This document shows positions 10,387 to 21,892 of a stretch of DNA of 64,000 nucleotides, in pieces. Origin of the DNA: Eustoma russellianum (taxonomy: Eukaryota; Streptophyta; Magnoliopsida; Gentianales; Gentianaceae); assembly GCA_036186865.1 (NCBI GenBank), contig AP025047.1, forward strand, positions 30,329,173-30,393,172, in the 5' to 3' direction. Made by a program: the position numbers and the translations under genes. The notes under the pieces were generated by a model, which saw nothing but the letters and a program-made list of their open reading frames with translations, had not been told where the DNA came from and made no database searches. The number at the start of each line of letters is the position of its first letter. The first letter of the stretch is position 1.

Positions 10387-11556
10387 ACGATTTCTACAGA
10401 TTCATAGCCAAATCACTCAGTAAATTTTGCTAAATTGCTGATTTCCACTCAACAGTAACAAGTGAATGGCAGTGCTTCAAAGCTGATACACTTATTGGCT
10501 TTATATTCACTACAAACAAATATCAATGGTTGCCTGAACTCCATCAGCTTCAAGTTGGAGATTCCATAGTCTTCCCATTGTAATTTAATGATAAAGCCAA
10601 GTCAGTAACAAAGAAACCAACTTCTAAATCACAGGCTTTGAACTGAAAAACTGAATGTGAGTTCCATTCATTGACTAGAAGATTTCCTCTCTACCAGCCA
10701 ACCAAATACGCTGTCTGGCGTATTGAACTGCAAGTCCTGCACACCATAGATCAGATAATGTTGGTCATTTCAAACCATTTTTAACAGGAAAAAGTCGAGA
10801 GAAAGTTGCAAAGAGCATACATAAAGGTGAAACACTGGCAGACTATCCAGCTCTATGTTCTAGAGTTCTGTAATTACATAGCTGGAGCTGCCAGTACCTG
10901 GTGGCATATTGCTTGGCTAGTGAGAAAAGCCAGAGGAAGGGCCAGCACGATCGGTCGAGAATACAGAAGGATCAATAGTCTCATTGCACCACAGCAGGTC
11001 ATCCAACCATCTGCCTCAAGCGGTTGGGATTCTCCAGCCAACCCAAAAGAGTTGTCTATCCGATTTTTTGGTTGAGCTTCCATTTTAGAAGCATTAGATC
11101 CCTCCTGCACGAACTCCACCTCCTAACCAGTCCCAAGATTATCATAGATGATGCAGACAAATACAAATCCGGAAAAATAAGTTTACTGAATATTACACCT
11201 ACAGTATGGTAACAACAAACTACGATAGAAACGCAAGTAGATCATCTAACGTCCACTGAGCTATCAACAACCAAGTAACTAACGTCATCTCGTAAATATA
11301 TTATGACTATCCTCCATCAGTCAGACACAGATTCTCCACGTATTTCATCATCAAATGTATTCTATGGCTCCTGCCACTCTAGGAATCTGGCGGGATTAGA
11401 TTAACTTTTTCTTATTAGTTCCGTGTCGGCTATAAAATGTTCAAACTGAAATGCTTATGCAGAAACAGTAGCTCCAGAAAGAATCTCCTAACTCATCTTC
11501 CAACATAAATTTTCAGATCATTCCATATGTTTTCGTCTATTAAAATTTCAATACAT
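10387..11556. other. Host non-coding DNA, possible last NAC exon
   Basis: Mostly non-coding. On the minus strand, 10917-11010 could be a terminal exon: an AG acceptor, then an open frame reading LDDLLWCNETIDPSVFSTD and ending in TAG. It lies downstream, in the right direction, of the NAC fragment at 18540-18829, so it may be the C-terminus of that gene, but this is a guess from position and style. No other exon could be supported. Confidence 0.3.
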
Positions 11557-11561
11557 ATGGA

Positions 11562-12137
11562 TGTTAGGGGAAATTTGCGGAACAATAGACACAACCACGA
11601 CGATTATTGCAAGAACACGCACAAGTAATGAACAACAATCAAAGAAAACTAAAACGAAGAACACAAGATTTAACGTGAAAAAACCCTCAAGGGGAAGAAA
11701 AACTCACGGCGGCAAGCCAAAAAAATTCACTATCACCAATTGAGATTTTCAATTACATCAAAACTGCGCCTAACAGGGGATTTTATATGGAGGCAAGGAT
11801 AAACACGATTTATGGTGTTTTCCTTTTACATCACTAATTTACAATTGAATAGAACTCTATGATATTCCTTATAGGAAAAAGATAAGTATGGAAATTTCTA
11901 TTTGGAATAGGATTCTCTTCCATAAAATTTTCAATCAAGGAATATCCCTTTTTTCGTAAACTTCTGGAGTACTGCTGAGCTGAGGTCAATGATGTGAAGC
12001 TCAGCTTTGCTCGTCACTACTTTTCTTTAGCTCGGACTTTTCATCAGCTCTGCTCAGCAGTAGTTCATATCTCCATGTTCTTTGAGCTCGGCCTCACCTC
12101 AGTTCGACTGACTTCAGTTCCACCACCAAAATTAACA
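11562..12137 (-). repeat. 3' LTR of element J
   Basis: 576 bp, pairing with 16088-16659. TG and CA termini extend to a short TGTTA/TAACA inverted repeat. Repeated GAGCT/AGCTC words cluster at 11970-12110, as in the partner LTR. Confidence 0.93.
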
Positions 12138-12199
12138 AAATCTTTTACTTGGAACTGACCTTAACTGCGACACATTTTGAATGTTCTCTTTCCTGACTG

Positions 12200-12840
12200 C
12201 CGCCCCTCAGCACTTTCATCAAGCAACTTTGCAGATCTCAAGCTTCTCTTTTGGAACGATCTTCGTCATCATGTCTGCTGGATTCTGGCTTGTATGAATC
12301 TTCTCCAAGTCGAACTGTTTTCCCCTCAAGCACATCCCGTATAATGATATCTGATGTCAATATGCTTCGTTCTTGCGTGATAAAAAAAACTTTATGTCCA
12401 AGAGTATCGCACTCTGACTATCACTAAATAGCTTGTAACTGTCTTGAGGATGCCGCAACTCATTCAGTAAACTCTTCAACCACACCAGTTCCTTGGTAGA
12501 TTCAACTACTGCCACATACTTAGCTTCAGTTATTGATAATGCTACAAATCTTCTGCAATCTTGATACCCAAGTGATCGCAGCCGAGCTTGAAAACATACC
12601 TTGTAGTACTCTTGCGTTCATCACCGTCTCCAGCCATATCAGAGTCTACAAAGCTGAGTAGGTTCAGATCATCGTTGCCAAACTGCAGTGTCAAGCCTTC
12701 TGTTCCCACTAAGTACCTTAGTATCCACTTCACTGCAGTGTCTGACCAGGTGCACACCATAGCATACATCAAGCTACCCATGGCTGAGGCATAGGGCACC
12801 TTCTTCATTCGTTCAAGCTCATCTTCGTCTTAGGATATTG
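12200..12840 (-). pseudogene. Element J RNase H region
   Basis: In pieces on the minus strand: PYASAMGSLMYAM, then WILRYLVGT and SFVDSDMAGD (the copia RNase H aspartate region), a STTRY block, then ITEAKYVAVVESTKELVWLK and finally HTSQNPADMMTK near 12270. These follow the usual copia RNase H order. Frames change between pieces and a stop lies before the last block. The domain removes the RNA template during reverse transcription; this copy cannot. Confidence 0.85.
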
Positions 12841-13700
12841 CTTTCTTGATAAATTTTTGAACTGCCCTGCCAGAGGTGTAGACACCGATTTTGCAATCTT
12901 TATATTGAATCTTTTCAGTACTTTAGAAATGTAGTCTCTTTGGCTCAGCCTCAGCACTTGATTCTTTCAATCTCTTTCAATACTGAATCCTAGTATCTTC
13001 TTCGCTTAACTGAGGTCCTTCATGGAGAATTTCTTGGCCAACTGCTCCTTCAGCTTCTTGATCTCATCAGTGCTTCCTCCTGCTATTAACATGTCATCTA
13101 CATAAAGTAACCGGATAATATACGAACCTTCAAACCTCTTGGAGTAACAGCAGTGATCACCATGACAAGCGCTTGTAGCTGACCTCTATCATGAAGTTGT
13201 CAAACTTCTTATGCCACTGCCTCGGAGCTTGTTTCAAACCTTACAAGCTCTTCTGTAATTTACGTATCAGGTCTTCTTTGCCAGGTATCTCATAGCCCTG
13301 TGGATGCATCATGTAGATATATTCTTCTAGATCTCTGTGAAGAAAGGCTGTTTTGACATCAAGCTGTTCTAAGTGCAGATCTTCTGCGGCTGTAATGCTC
13401 AGGATGGTTCTGATGGTTGACAGCTTGACAACAGGAGAAAAGATCTCAGTGAAGTCAACCTCAGTTTTCTGTTGGAATCCTTTTACAACAAGCCTTGCTT
13501 TATATCTTTGAGTGCCGTCAACTTCTTGGTTCAACCTGTACACCCATTTCTTCTGAATTGCTTTCTTCTTCCCTGGTAGCTTCTTTACAAGATCCCAGGT
13601 GAAGTTTCTCTACAGAGAGTTCATCTCATCCTCCATGGCTGACCTCTAGTCTTCACTTTTATCAGAACTCATTGCTTCTTCATAGCATCTCGCTCATCAC
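12841..13700 (-). pseudogene. Element J reverse transcriptase region
   Basis: The longest open piece (13241-13543) carries RYKARLVVKGFQQ, FSPVVKLSTIRTIL, and LDVKTAFLHRDLEEYIYM, which are the conserved N-terminal blocks of copia reverse transcriptase, including the first catalytic Asp in LDVKTAFL. The YVDDML-like catalytic block lies near 13090, where the minus strand reads LLYVDDMLIAGGS, in another frame. Frameshifts separate the pieces. Its role would be copying element RNA into DNA. Confidence 0.85.
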
Positions 13701-14143
13701 AATCAGTAAGAAGCAAGTAATAAAGTGAAGGTGAGAACCTGGTAGGCGCAGTAATGGTTCTCCTCTCTCTCTCTCTCTCTCTAAACAGCAATAAGTGGTG
13801 TGACTTGCTCTTCAGGAGTTTCATCTCCTGAGGTAAGCACCCCAGCAGTTTGTTCTGCATGTCTGCTCAACTCGGCATGACATACATAACTTTGCTCAAA
13901 ATACTTAGGCTTTACAGGCTGCTTCTCCTCCTTTACTCTGTCCTTGTAAAGCACGTTTTCATTGAAAACCACGTCCTTGCTTCTGATAACCTTCTTTCTT
14001 ACATGATCCCACAGTCTATATCCAAAACTGTCATCTCCATAGCCAATTAAAAAACATACCTTGGACTTGGGGTCAAGTTTTGATCTCTCATCCAGATTCA
14101 GCAGTGCATAGGCAGTGCAACCAAGTACTTTGGCATAGGCAAG

Positions 14144-14900
14144 TCAGATCTTCTTGCCAGTCCATTTTTCTTCTAGAAGCTCACAGTCCATTGTAGTAGA
14201 TGGACCCCTGTCAGATAAACAGCGGTGTTCATTGCCTCGGCCCAAAAGGATTTCAGCAGATCTGCATGTATCCTCATACTTCTTGCCCTTCCACATATTG
14301 TTCTGTTCATCTTTTTCAGCAACACCATTATATTGAGATATCTTTGGCAATGTATTTTCTCTTCTGATTCCATTGTCGGCACAATAATCTTCGAACTCCT
14401 TACTGCAGTACTCTCCACCATTGTCCAACCTCACGCACTTCAGCTTCAATCCTGTTTCGTTCTCAACAAGACTCCTCCATCTCTTAAAGACTTCGAATAC
14501 TTCAGACTTGTGTTTCACAAGTACACGCACAGCTTCCTTGTTGAGTCATCAATGAAAGTAACATAATAGCGTGAGCCATTCAGTGAAGGAACATCTGAAG
14601 GCCCCCAAACGTCTGTGTGTACAAGCTCCAACTTCTCAGCTCTTAGACTTTTCTTGTGCTTGGAAAAGCTTACGGCTTTTTGTTTACCAAACACACAATA
14701 TTTACACAGTGGCATGTCAATGCTTGACATACCCTCCAGCTTCCCTTTATACGCAATTACCTTCATCTCTTTGACACTCATGTGTCCAAGTCTTTGGTGC
14801 CAGAGCTCGGCGTCATTTGCCGAGCTGACTACATTTGCGGAGCTCTTGTTTGAAAAACTTGTAAAGAGTTCCTTCTCTCAAACCTTGTGCCGCAATTAAG
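14144..14900 (-). pseudogene. Element J integrase region
   Basis: Two pieces. 14515-14781 has a CKYCVFGKQKAVSF zinc-binding half and ELVHTDVWGPSDVPS, YYVTFIDDSTRKLCVY, the first catalytic Asp blocks. 14144-14530 has LVENETGLKLKCVRLDNGGE, the second Asp region, then KEFEDYCADNGI. The DDE layout is recognisable; the downstream stretch is frameshifted (AEKDEQNN in place of the usual VAERMNRT type block). Confidence 0.88.
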
Positions 14901-15035
14901 GATCCCTTAACTAACTTCCAGTGAGTTTTGCTAAATCTTCCTTCCAGGTCGGAATCATCAGCTAGTTGTGTTATTGAGATCAAGTTCTTGGTTAGTCAAG
15001 GTAAGTGTCTTGCTTGCAGCAAGTTTAGTTGCCTC

Positions 15036-15400
15036 TCATCTGGTAGAGTCAATATGATATCCCCCCTTGCCAATGATATCACAGGAGTCATCATCTCTTA
15101 GATATACTTTTCCAAAGTTTCCACTTTTGTAATATGTGAAGTATTCTCTATTGGATGTGGCATGAAAAGAGGCCCCAGTGTCGAAGATCCAGAGTGCGTC
15201 AGCTTGATTTTCACAGCTCAAGGTTAGGTCATCACTGTTAGACCCAGATGCTTGAGAAACATGAATTTTGTTTCCATTCTTATCAGTCTGATCAGTCTTC
15301 TTCTTAACTCTGCAGTCGCGTTTAAGGTGACCCTTTATCTTGCAATTCGATCATGTCAGATTTGAGCCATTAGACTTGCTCTTCCTAGACCGCGATCTCC
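15036..15400 (-). pseudogene. Element J zinc knuckle and protease
   Basis: Near 15300-15350 the minus strand reads NCKIKGHLKRDC, a CCHC Gag knuckle whose first Cys codon has become part of a stop. Just downstream is LWIFDTGASFHAT (15150-15190), the aspartic protease active site with the DTG triad. The order knuckle then protease is typical of copia gag-pol. Confidence 0.85.
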
Positions 15401-15539
15401 CACCTCTGTTATTACCCCTCTTGGCAGGACCGCCACACTCTTCTGTGTTCAGCGTGGCTCCATAACTTTCAGTGCTGCCACTGTTCCTCCTCCTTGAATC
15501 TTCATCAAGTAGCACATCTACCACGTTTTCAAATTTCAA

Positions 15540-16072
15540 CTACCTTCTCCGAATGAGTTACTCACAGCCACGACAACTCCATCCCAACTGTAAGTCAGAC
15601 TTGACAGTGTTACCAACGCCAAAACTTCATCGTTGAAGATGATCGCAACCGAATGAAGTTGGCTAGTGATTGTATTGAACTCACCCAAGTGTTTTTGCAT
15701 CGTTTTGATTTTAGTTTCTTTATGTTGAAAAGTCTCTTCATCAGACGCACCTTGTTAGAAGCAGATGGCTTTTCATACACCCTTGTCAAAGCATTCATCA
15801 CATCCTTTGTGGTCTTTTCTTTTGGAATATTGAATGCTATGGTTTGGGTCAGGGACAGCCTAATGGCACCAAGTGCTTTACGATCCAGAATTTCCCATTC
15901 TCGATCCGTCATGTCAGTAGACCTTTTTCCCTTCAAGAGGCAGATATAGATCTCTCTGATAAGGATAATCTTCAACCTACGTCTTTCAGAAACCGAAGTT
16001 TGACCCATCAAATCTCTTAATCCTTGATTTACCATCATTAGCCATTGCTTCCACTCAAACAAAGAACCCTCT
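15540..16072 (-). pseudogene. Element J gag (UBN2-type)
   Basis: Open piece on the minus strand containing WKQWLMMVNQGLRDLMG, REWEILDRKALGAIRLSL and VMNALTRVYEKPSASNKVRL, matching the gag-polypeptide (UBN2) fold of Tnt1-like copia elements. The open frame runs back into the LTR, so a true start is not certain. The C-terminal part is frameshifted before the zinc knuckle. Confidence 0.85.
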
Positions 16073-16073
16073 G

Positions 16074-16087
16074 ACTCTGATACCAGT
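16074..16087 (-). other. Primer binding site of element J
   Basis: The plus strand reads CTGATACCAG directly inside the right LTR. Its complement, TGGTATCAG, is the initiator-Met tRNA complement. This fixes the element's orientation as minus. Confidence 0.9.
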
Positions 16088-16659
16088 TGTTGGGGAAATT
16101 TGCGGAACATCAGAGACAACCACGACGATTATTGCAAGAACGCACAAAAGTAATGAACAATAATAAAAGAAAACTAAAACGAAGAACACAGGATTTAACG
16201 GGGAAAACCCTCAAGGGAAAGAAAAACCCACAGCGGCGGCAAGCTAAGAAAATTCAGTCAGCAATTGAGATTTTCAGTTACATAAAAACTGCACCTAATA
16301 GGGGATTTTATATGGAGGCAAGGATAAACAACGATTTATGGTGTTTTCCTTTTACATCACTAATTTACATTGAACAGGACTCTATCAGATATTCCTTGTA
16401 GAAAAAAGATAAGTATGAAAATTTCTATTTAGAATAGGATTCTCTTCAATCAAATATCCAATCAAGGAATATCCTTTTTTTCGTAAACTTCTGGAGTACT
16501 ACTGAGCTGAGGTCAATGCTGTGAAGCTCAGATCTGCTCATCACTACTTCTCTTTAGCTTGGCACTTTTCAACTCTGCTCAGCAGTAGTTCATATCTCCA
16601 GGTCCTTTGAGCTCGCATTCACCTCAGCTCGGCTGACTTTAGTTCCACCAAACTTAACA
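16088..16659 (-). repeat. 5' LTR of element J
   Basis: 572 bp, partner of 11562-12137, ending CTTAACA and followed by the ATGGA duplication. Substitutions and small indels between the two LTRs are spread along the length, fitting an old insertion. Confidence 0.93.
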
Positions 16660-16664
16660 ATGGA

Positions 16665-16808
16665 ATGATCCCATTTGAAGGTTCAGAAGATGGCTTAGAA
16701 AAGAGTTAAAAGATCCTGTGGCCACTAAATCCAGACATGAAGAGAAATTGCCTAAACACTTCCATGGTACCTTAAATTTTGAAGTATTAATCAGTTATAT
16801 TAAATACT
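16665..16808. other. Short host segment between elements J and H
   Basis: 144 bp of host DNA trapped between two independent insertions, recognised by the ATGGA duplication on its left and ATACT on its right. No exon can be supported here. It may be intron of the NAC gene whose fragment lies at 18540-18829. Confidence 0.6.
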
Positions 16809-18298
16809 TGTTAGACCCGTAACAATTACTCTAGAGGGGGGTGAATAGAGTGTCAGACAATTTGCATTATTTTTTTGGTTTAGCTCACTCCAACTCAAAT
16901 ACTCTCCAAAATAAGAAAAAAGAAGATGAGAGATAATGAGTTCGTGACACATGATTTAGAGGGGTTCGAATCTCTTTGATTCTACTCCACTATCACTTTG
17001 CTTCCAAGATGGATTTTCAACAACAACTTTTTATTACCTTTGATAAGGAACAAATACAATAACATCAACACTTACATTAACACTTAGTGCAAGCGAAACT
17101 ACAACAGCAGCAACTCATCACACAAACACTTTGTGCAACATCATCAACATCAACAAACAGCTTGCTACACAAATACTTTGTGCAACGTCAACAACAACAG
17201 CTACAAACAAGAACTACTTCTTGCTTCTTCACAACTTCAACAAAGTTCTTCCGAAGAACTTTCACCAGATGGGTTTTGTGGAAGAAGTGAAATTACATTT
17301 TCTAATAAGTCTAAATCACAAGTAAGAGATTAAATATGTATAGTTCCTCTTGTGTTAGACTTCTATTCTTACAACTACAACATTGAAAACAAGCAATAAG
17401 AACTTAATGAGCCAATGAGCTTTAAGCACTTTTGCATATTTGAGAGCTTTTTACGACAATGGGGGATGAAATTTGAAAAGAATGAATGTATGTAAGTGCC
17501 TCATCTGAGCTTCTTCAATATATAGAGGGTGTGGGCCAAGTTTTTGCAGCCGCCATAAAGTCTTCAACTTAATCAAATGTCTTGAAGATGTCCAAATAGT
17601 CTTTAGCCACCATATAGTTGGATTTGAAGCTCTATAGACACGATAGAATATCTTAGACACGTTTGCAATAGTCAAGAAAGCATTACACATGTTGGGAAAA
17701 AGTCCACAAGAAATTTGAGTAAGTTTGGAGAGAGAAACACTTTAAATCTTCCTTGGGTTTTGTTCCAACGATTATAGAAATTTAAATTCTGGATGATATC
17801 GATCGATCTACGTCTCATGCTTTAGAGAATCATATCTACATCGATCATCGATGTCTTCAGGCTAACAGATCGATGTTTTTCAGTGTTGTTTCAGTTTTGC
17901 ACCTTACTTACATCGATCAATCGATGTCTCTTCTTTAAGAGACTAGTGTACACTTCGACCGATTGATGTTTTCAGGTTGAGAGATTGACGTCAAGTGAGA
18001 TATCAGTTTTACACCTTACATCGATCGATTGACGTCTCTTCTTTGAGAGACTGATGTATACATTGATCAATCGACGTGCTTCAATCTGAGAGATCGATAA
18101 TGGACAGTGAGGTTTCAACTTTGAGTAGTACCTACATAGATCGATAATGTCTCTTCTTTGAGAGACTGATGTACACATCGATCGATCTATGTCTCATAGT
18201 GTTTTTCTCATTTTGTTTTAACTCCAAAGTATGAAATACCTTTTTAACTCTTTTTCATATATCTTTTAACTTAATCAAAAGAAATTCATATTCTAACA
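16809..18298 (-). mobile_element. Solo LTR H, Sirevirus-like copia
   Basis: A 1490-bp unit with TGTTAG...CTAACA ends and a perfect ATACT duplication (16804-16808, 18299-18303). No interior or partner is present, so it is a solo LTR from recombination between two LTRs. CTCTAGAGGGGGGTGAATAG near its left end is the reverse of the motif found near the ends of LTRs F and G, so it is Sirevirus-type and reads minus. Confidence 0.88.
17780..18205 (-). repeat. Repeats with CATCGATCGATG-type palindromes in LTR H
   Basis: Four to five degenerate direct repeats of about 90-100 bp. Each pairs a CATCGATCRATCGATGT-like palindrome with TCTCTTCTTTGAGAGAC, itself a short hairpin (GTCTCT...AGAGAC), and GATGTACAC. 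The same palindrome core recurs once in LTR F at about 43270 and 51572. Confidence 0.8.
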
Positions 18299-18300
18299 AT

Positions 18301-18395
18301 ACTTACCTTCACCGGTGATTTCTGAGGAAAAAATATCCAAACTAAAGATGGAAGTAATCACATCCAGAGGAAGAACTTCCAACATATTGCTGAAC
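18301..18395 (-). other. Possible NAC-gene exon with splice donor at the LTR H border
   Basis: On the minus strand an AG acceptor near 18396 is followed by one fully open frame (NMLEVLPLDVITSIF...) ending at a strong donor, GTAAGT, at 18306-18301. The duplication of LTR H overlaps that donor. No family match is recognised, so this is a tentative exon supported only by open frame, splice signals and position downstream of the NAC fragment. Confidence 0.3.
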
Positions 18396-18539
18396 ACCAA
18401 GTCAATGGGTAAACATCAAGTACTTATAAACACGTGCATCGTAGTATAATATAAACTAGAGTAGTTTAGGCTAAATGACATGCATGAGCCACAGAAAATA
18501 AACAAACAAATGTAGCAGAAGTTGCTCCAACTTGGACAG

Positions 18540-18829
18540 TTAATTTGGTTTCTTCAGCATCATCACAAGGAGGCGTTTCAATGGACGATGTGGATTAGGA
18601 ACAACAATCTTTGGAGTAGTCGGAATCGACAAACAGAACCAATATCAGATACTTCAGTTGCAAGGGGTGTACAATCATTCTCAGTTTGCTTTCGCCGCTG
18701 ATAAGAAATTTCTGCAACCACATACTCGCCTTCATTTTCATCTTCGTTAATTCCCAGATGATATTGATGCATGGCCCAGTTACACTTATCTGGTTTAGAT
18801 CCTTTCTTTGAAGTTCCATAGAGAACCAT
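18540..18829 (-). pseudogene. NAC transcription factor fragment (SOG1/ANAC044-like clade)
   Basis: The minus strand reads MVLYGTSKKGSKPDKCNW, then AMHQYHLGINEDENEGEYVV and EISYQRRKQ. This is the last part of a NAC DNA-binding domain, of the type KKIMVLY...KxNWVMHQYHLG found in SOG1 and its relatives, nuclear regulators of the DNA damage response. The start at 18829 is not a true start: residues upstream, including the rest of the NAC domain, are missing because element A begins at 18830. After YQRRKQ the frame shifts at least twice (TPKIVVPNP, then ETPPCDDAEETKLTVQ in other frames), so this piece is broken even apart from A. The rest of the gene should lie beyond A's far end, outside the window. 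Confidence 0.85.
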
Positions 18830-19486
18830 TGTAGCGCCCGCCCCTGAGCCCTAGCATTGGGAATAGTGCATCCGCCGTAGCCTACTACGAGGTCTACAAG
18901 GCGTCGTTCAAACTTCTGTACACGTCAGAACTGACGTGGAAATTTTTCGCGAAAACGATAATTAAAGAAAGACACGTCTTGATTAAATTAAATCCATCAG
19001 AATAGAATCAAGTACAAGGGTTGACGAAACCCGCTAAGACAAGTATGAATTACTAAAATCAACCGATAAACCTAGGTGGAGGTCTATCTGACTATCCCAA
19101 GAACAAGCTCCCGGTCAACAAGATTCTTTCTCGAGCCCAGCTCACTCTTCCCAGCTCGCGCGATCTGTCTCATCCTCGATAAACATATATACTCATAATC
19201 CTGGTCACATGGGGAGGGGAGGTGGGGGGGGGGTGAGTGATGGGATTCACTTGTAGGTTACCCGTCTCTCCCGAAAAGGGACTGTCACATACTGAGTCGG
19301 GTAATCACATAAAGCACGTAAAGCATAAACATATAAATAAATAAAGCAGACAGAGCATAAATACATGAATAGCACATACCCGACCGGATCCGTATCCTAA
19401 AACATAGCATTGAGACAACTTAATAACAAGGTCAACAATAATCACAACAATAACAAATGCAATGCGCAACTTCATGATGCATGCAC
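18830..19486 (-). repeat. Element A LTR, first part
   Basis: Starts TGTAGCGCCCGCCCC, closely similar in layout to the LTR starts of B and D, and continues in the same LTR at 38485. It is interrupted after ATGCAC by element B; the TGCAC duplication (19482-19486, 38480-38484) proves the join. A likely 5-bp target duplication of A is ACCAT (18825-18829), whose partner lies outside the window. Confidence 0.9.
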
Positions 19487-21025
19487 TGTAGCGCCCCGCT
19501 CCCAAACTCCAACATCGGGAACAGTGCACCCGCCGTATCTCACTAAGGAGAATACAAAACATCGAATCAATTTCCAACATGTCCGCAAAGACGTAGAAAT
19601 TTTTTGCTCGGAAACGTAATACCATAACATTAATTCATATAAATAAAAGACAATCCTCCATAGAACAATAAATGTGTCACGACAATAACGTTAACATGCT
19701 AGCATCTAGAGTCTATTGTACTAAACAAGGTGAGGTCCGATGAGATCCCAATAAAATAAAGACAAATAGTCGCAGGGTCTTCTAATATCCTAGGCGCGAC
19801 CATTAGTCTGCCCACTCCACCGTGTCAGCCCCGTCCTCAGCAAAGATATAGTCGCACTCTCCCTCGTGCTCACCTGGTGGGGGGAGTAGGGGGTGAGTGA
19901 CTGGGAAATCACTCAGTAGGCACCTCCCTCCAAGTAGTACAAGACAAACATACAATAATGATATAGCACATAGCACATAGGACATGATATCACATAAGCA
20001 TACGAAATAACGCGGAAAAGTAATTCACTCCAGATAAAGAATGCGCAACATCGTGATGCATGTCCTACTATGCATGTCACACGCAACAAAGTCATGTCAC
20101 CCAAAATGCCGATATCTCCCCCGTGCAATGCATGAACCCGGGTCCTACTGAGTGGCTGCAGGTCGTACACCCCACAGTCACCATACTGAGTGTGCGTGGC
20201 TGCGCCACCGCACACCATCCTGAGTGTCGTGGCCCCGCCACCGTACACCATCCTGAGCGCCCGTGACCCGTACGTCACGACCCGCCATCATGCAATGCAC
20301 GTGCCATGAATGCAAAAACCACAATCGCCTGAGGCCCCTGGCCCATCCTCACCATCCTCCGGCACTCAAACCTATGTTCATTTATTATCCGAGTAATGAT
20401 TTACGGCTGTTTGATGATAGACTTATTTTTCCATGGCTTGTATATATTTCTTATGCATTTTCCATATTTTTTCTCATTTTTCCCTAATTTATTTCTATTT
20501 GTTACCTAATTATCCAAATTAAATATATGGTCACAATTACTGAAATTTAGTAAAAATAATTTAATTTTAGCATTTTATAAATTCTGGAATTTATTTATAA
20601 TTTTCTGATATTTATTTATATTTTTCCTATAATTAATTCTATTTTAAATTAATTAAAATTACATTAATGAATTTCAGATATTAACAATTATATATATAAT
20701 ACTTAATGGGCTGGCCTTGTCGCCAGCCCTATTCGTCAAACCTTTCCAGTCCGGCCCGTCATCATGCAGCCCGCCGAGCTTCTTCTTTTTTTGGTTAATT
20801 GTTTAATTGGGCAGGCCAACAGCTGGCCCGATCCGTTGGCCATTCGGTCCGGTCCGCTAACAGCCTGTCCTTTTTTTTGATTCAATGCGTTTTGGGCCTG
20901 GCCTCTGGTGCAGCCGGCCCGTTAAGGGCTGGCTTGCCGCCTGGCCTGGCCCTTTTACCTTTTTTTTTTAAAAAAAATAGATCAGCGAAGCAGAGGACTC
21001 CAGGGGGCGCGTGCATCTCACGCGC

Positions 21026-21035
21026 NNNNNNNNNN
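21026..21035. other. Assembly gap (10 N)
   Basis: The flanks CTCACGCGC and CACCTACGACC match 37630-37640 and 37684-37694 in the partner LTR. There about 45 bp of GC-rich sequence separate them, so the run of N hides roughly that much, not 10 bases. Confidence 0.9.
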
Positions 21036-21729
21036 CACCTACGACCTTCGGCGTCCGTTTTTCGTTTCCGATATTCATTCTCACATATTTCCAGTCTATG
21101 GGAACCTATTCTAAGGCCAAATCAACAATTAAAAACCCTAAACATAGTAAAGAAGTGATATTTTGATTATCAAATTTTTTTCTAAAATCAAATTCAAGTC
21201 ACGCAGCACACAGTACACGCATACCACAGCCTGCAACTTTCATGCTTCTCACAGATTTACATCATGCTATGAAATTCAACACTTAAAACAACAAAAACAC
21301 ATAAAATATCACTAGGGTATGCTTGAATTTGCATCAAATGGATGGGAAAAAGGGAACCTACCTCGATTGTAGGCTATTTACACACGTATACGGACTAGTG
21401 CGTAGATTGAGACACCCGGCTTCCTCTTTTCCTTCTCTTCTTCTTCTTCTCTCTTTCTCCTTTTTCTTTCCCTTGCTGTGCCCTGCGGCTGCCTCCCTCT
21501 TTCCTTTAAATTTCAACTCTTTTTTTTGTTCTTGCTCTCCCGTTATGCGCTCCCCTCCCCCAATCCCCTTTATGCGTTAACTTTATGCGACATTTTGGGG
21601 GGCGGTTATCACGCCCCCTAATCACGTCCCCTTTTTTTATTCCTTTAATCCTTATCCCCTTATCCCTTTTTAAATAACATGATAACTCTCCCTTTTCAAA
21701 TTATCAATTCCTTTACTTATATATTTAAC

Positions 21730-21873
<144 letters not shown>

Positions 21874-21892
21874 CTTTTTTTGGGATATAACA

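Larger units (their letters stand above)
11562..16659 (-). mobile_element. Element J: decayed Ty1/copia (Tnt1-like) retrotransposon
   Basis: LTRs at 11562-12137 and 16088-16659 begin TGTTRGGG and end TTAACA. ATGGA flanks both sides (11557-11561, 16660-16664). The PBS lies inside the right LTR, so the element reads right to left. Domain order gag, protease, integrase, reverse transcriptase, RNase H is the copia order. All domains are recognisable but broken by stops and frameshifts, so it cannot move on its own. Confidence 0.95.

Noticed and set aside
10806..11119. Overlapping open frames on both strands (89, 81 and 62 codons)
   Set aside because: No family similarity and mutually exclusive. 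Only a short minus-strand piece with splice signals was kept as a weak exon candidate.
17087..17333. Gln/Asn/Thr-rich frames in LTR H that look like a prion-like domain
   Set aside because: Three overlapping frames are open at once owing to CAA/ACA-rich repeats; this is compositional.
20060..20278. Repeated frames in LTR B (also at 36676-36894) that resemble short proteins
   Set aside because: Both arise from direct repeats of a CACCGTACACCATCCTGAG-like unit in the LTR; both strands are open and there is no domain.
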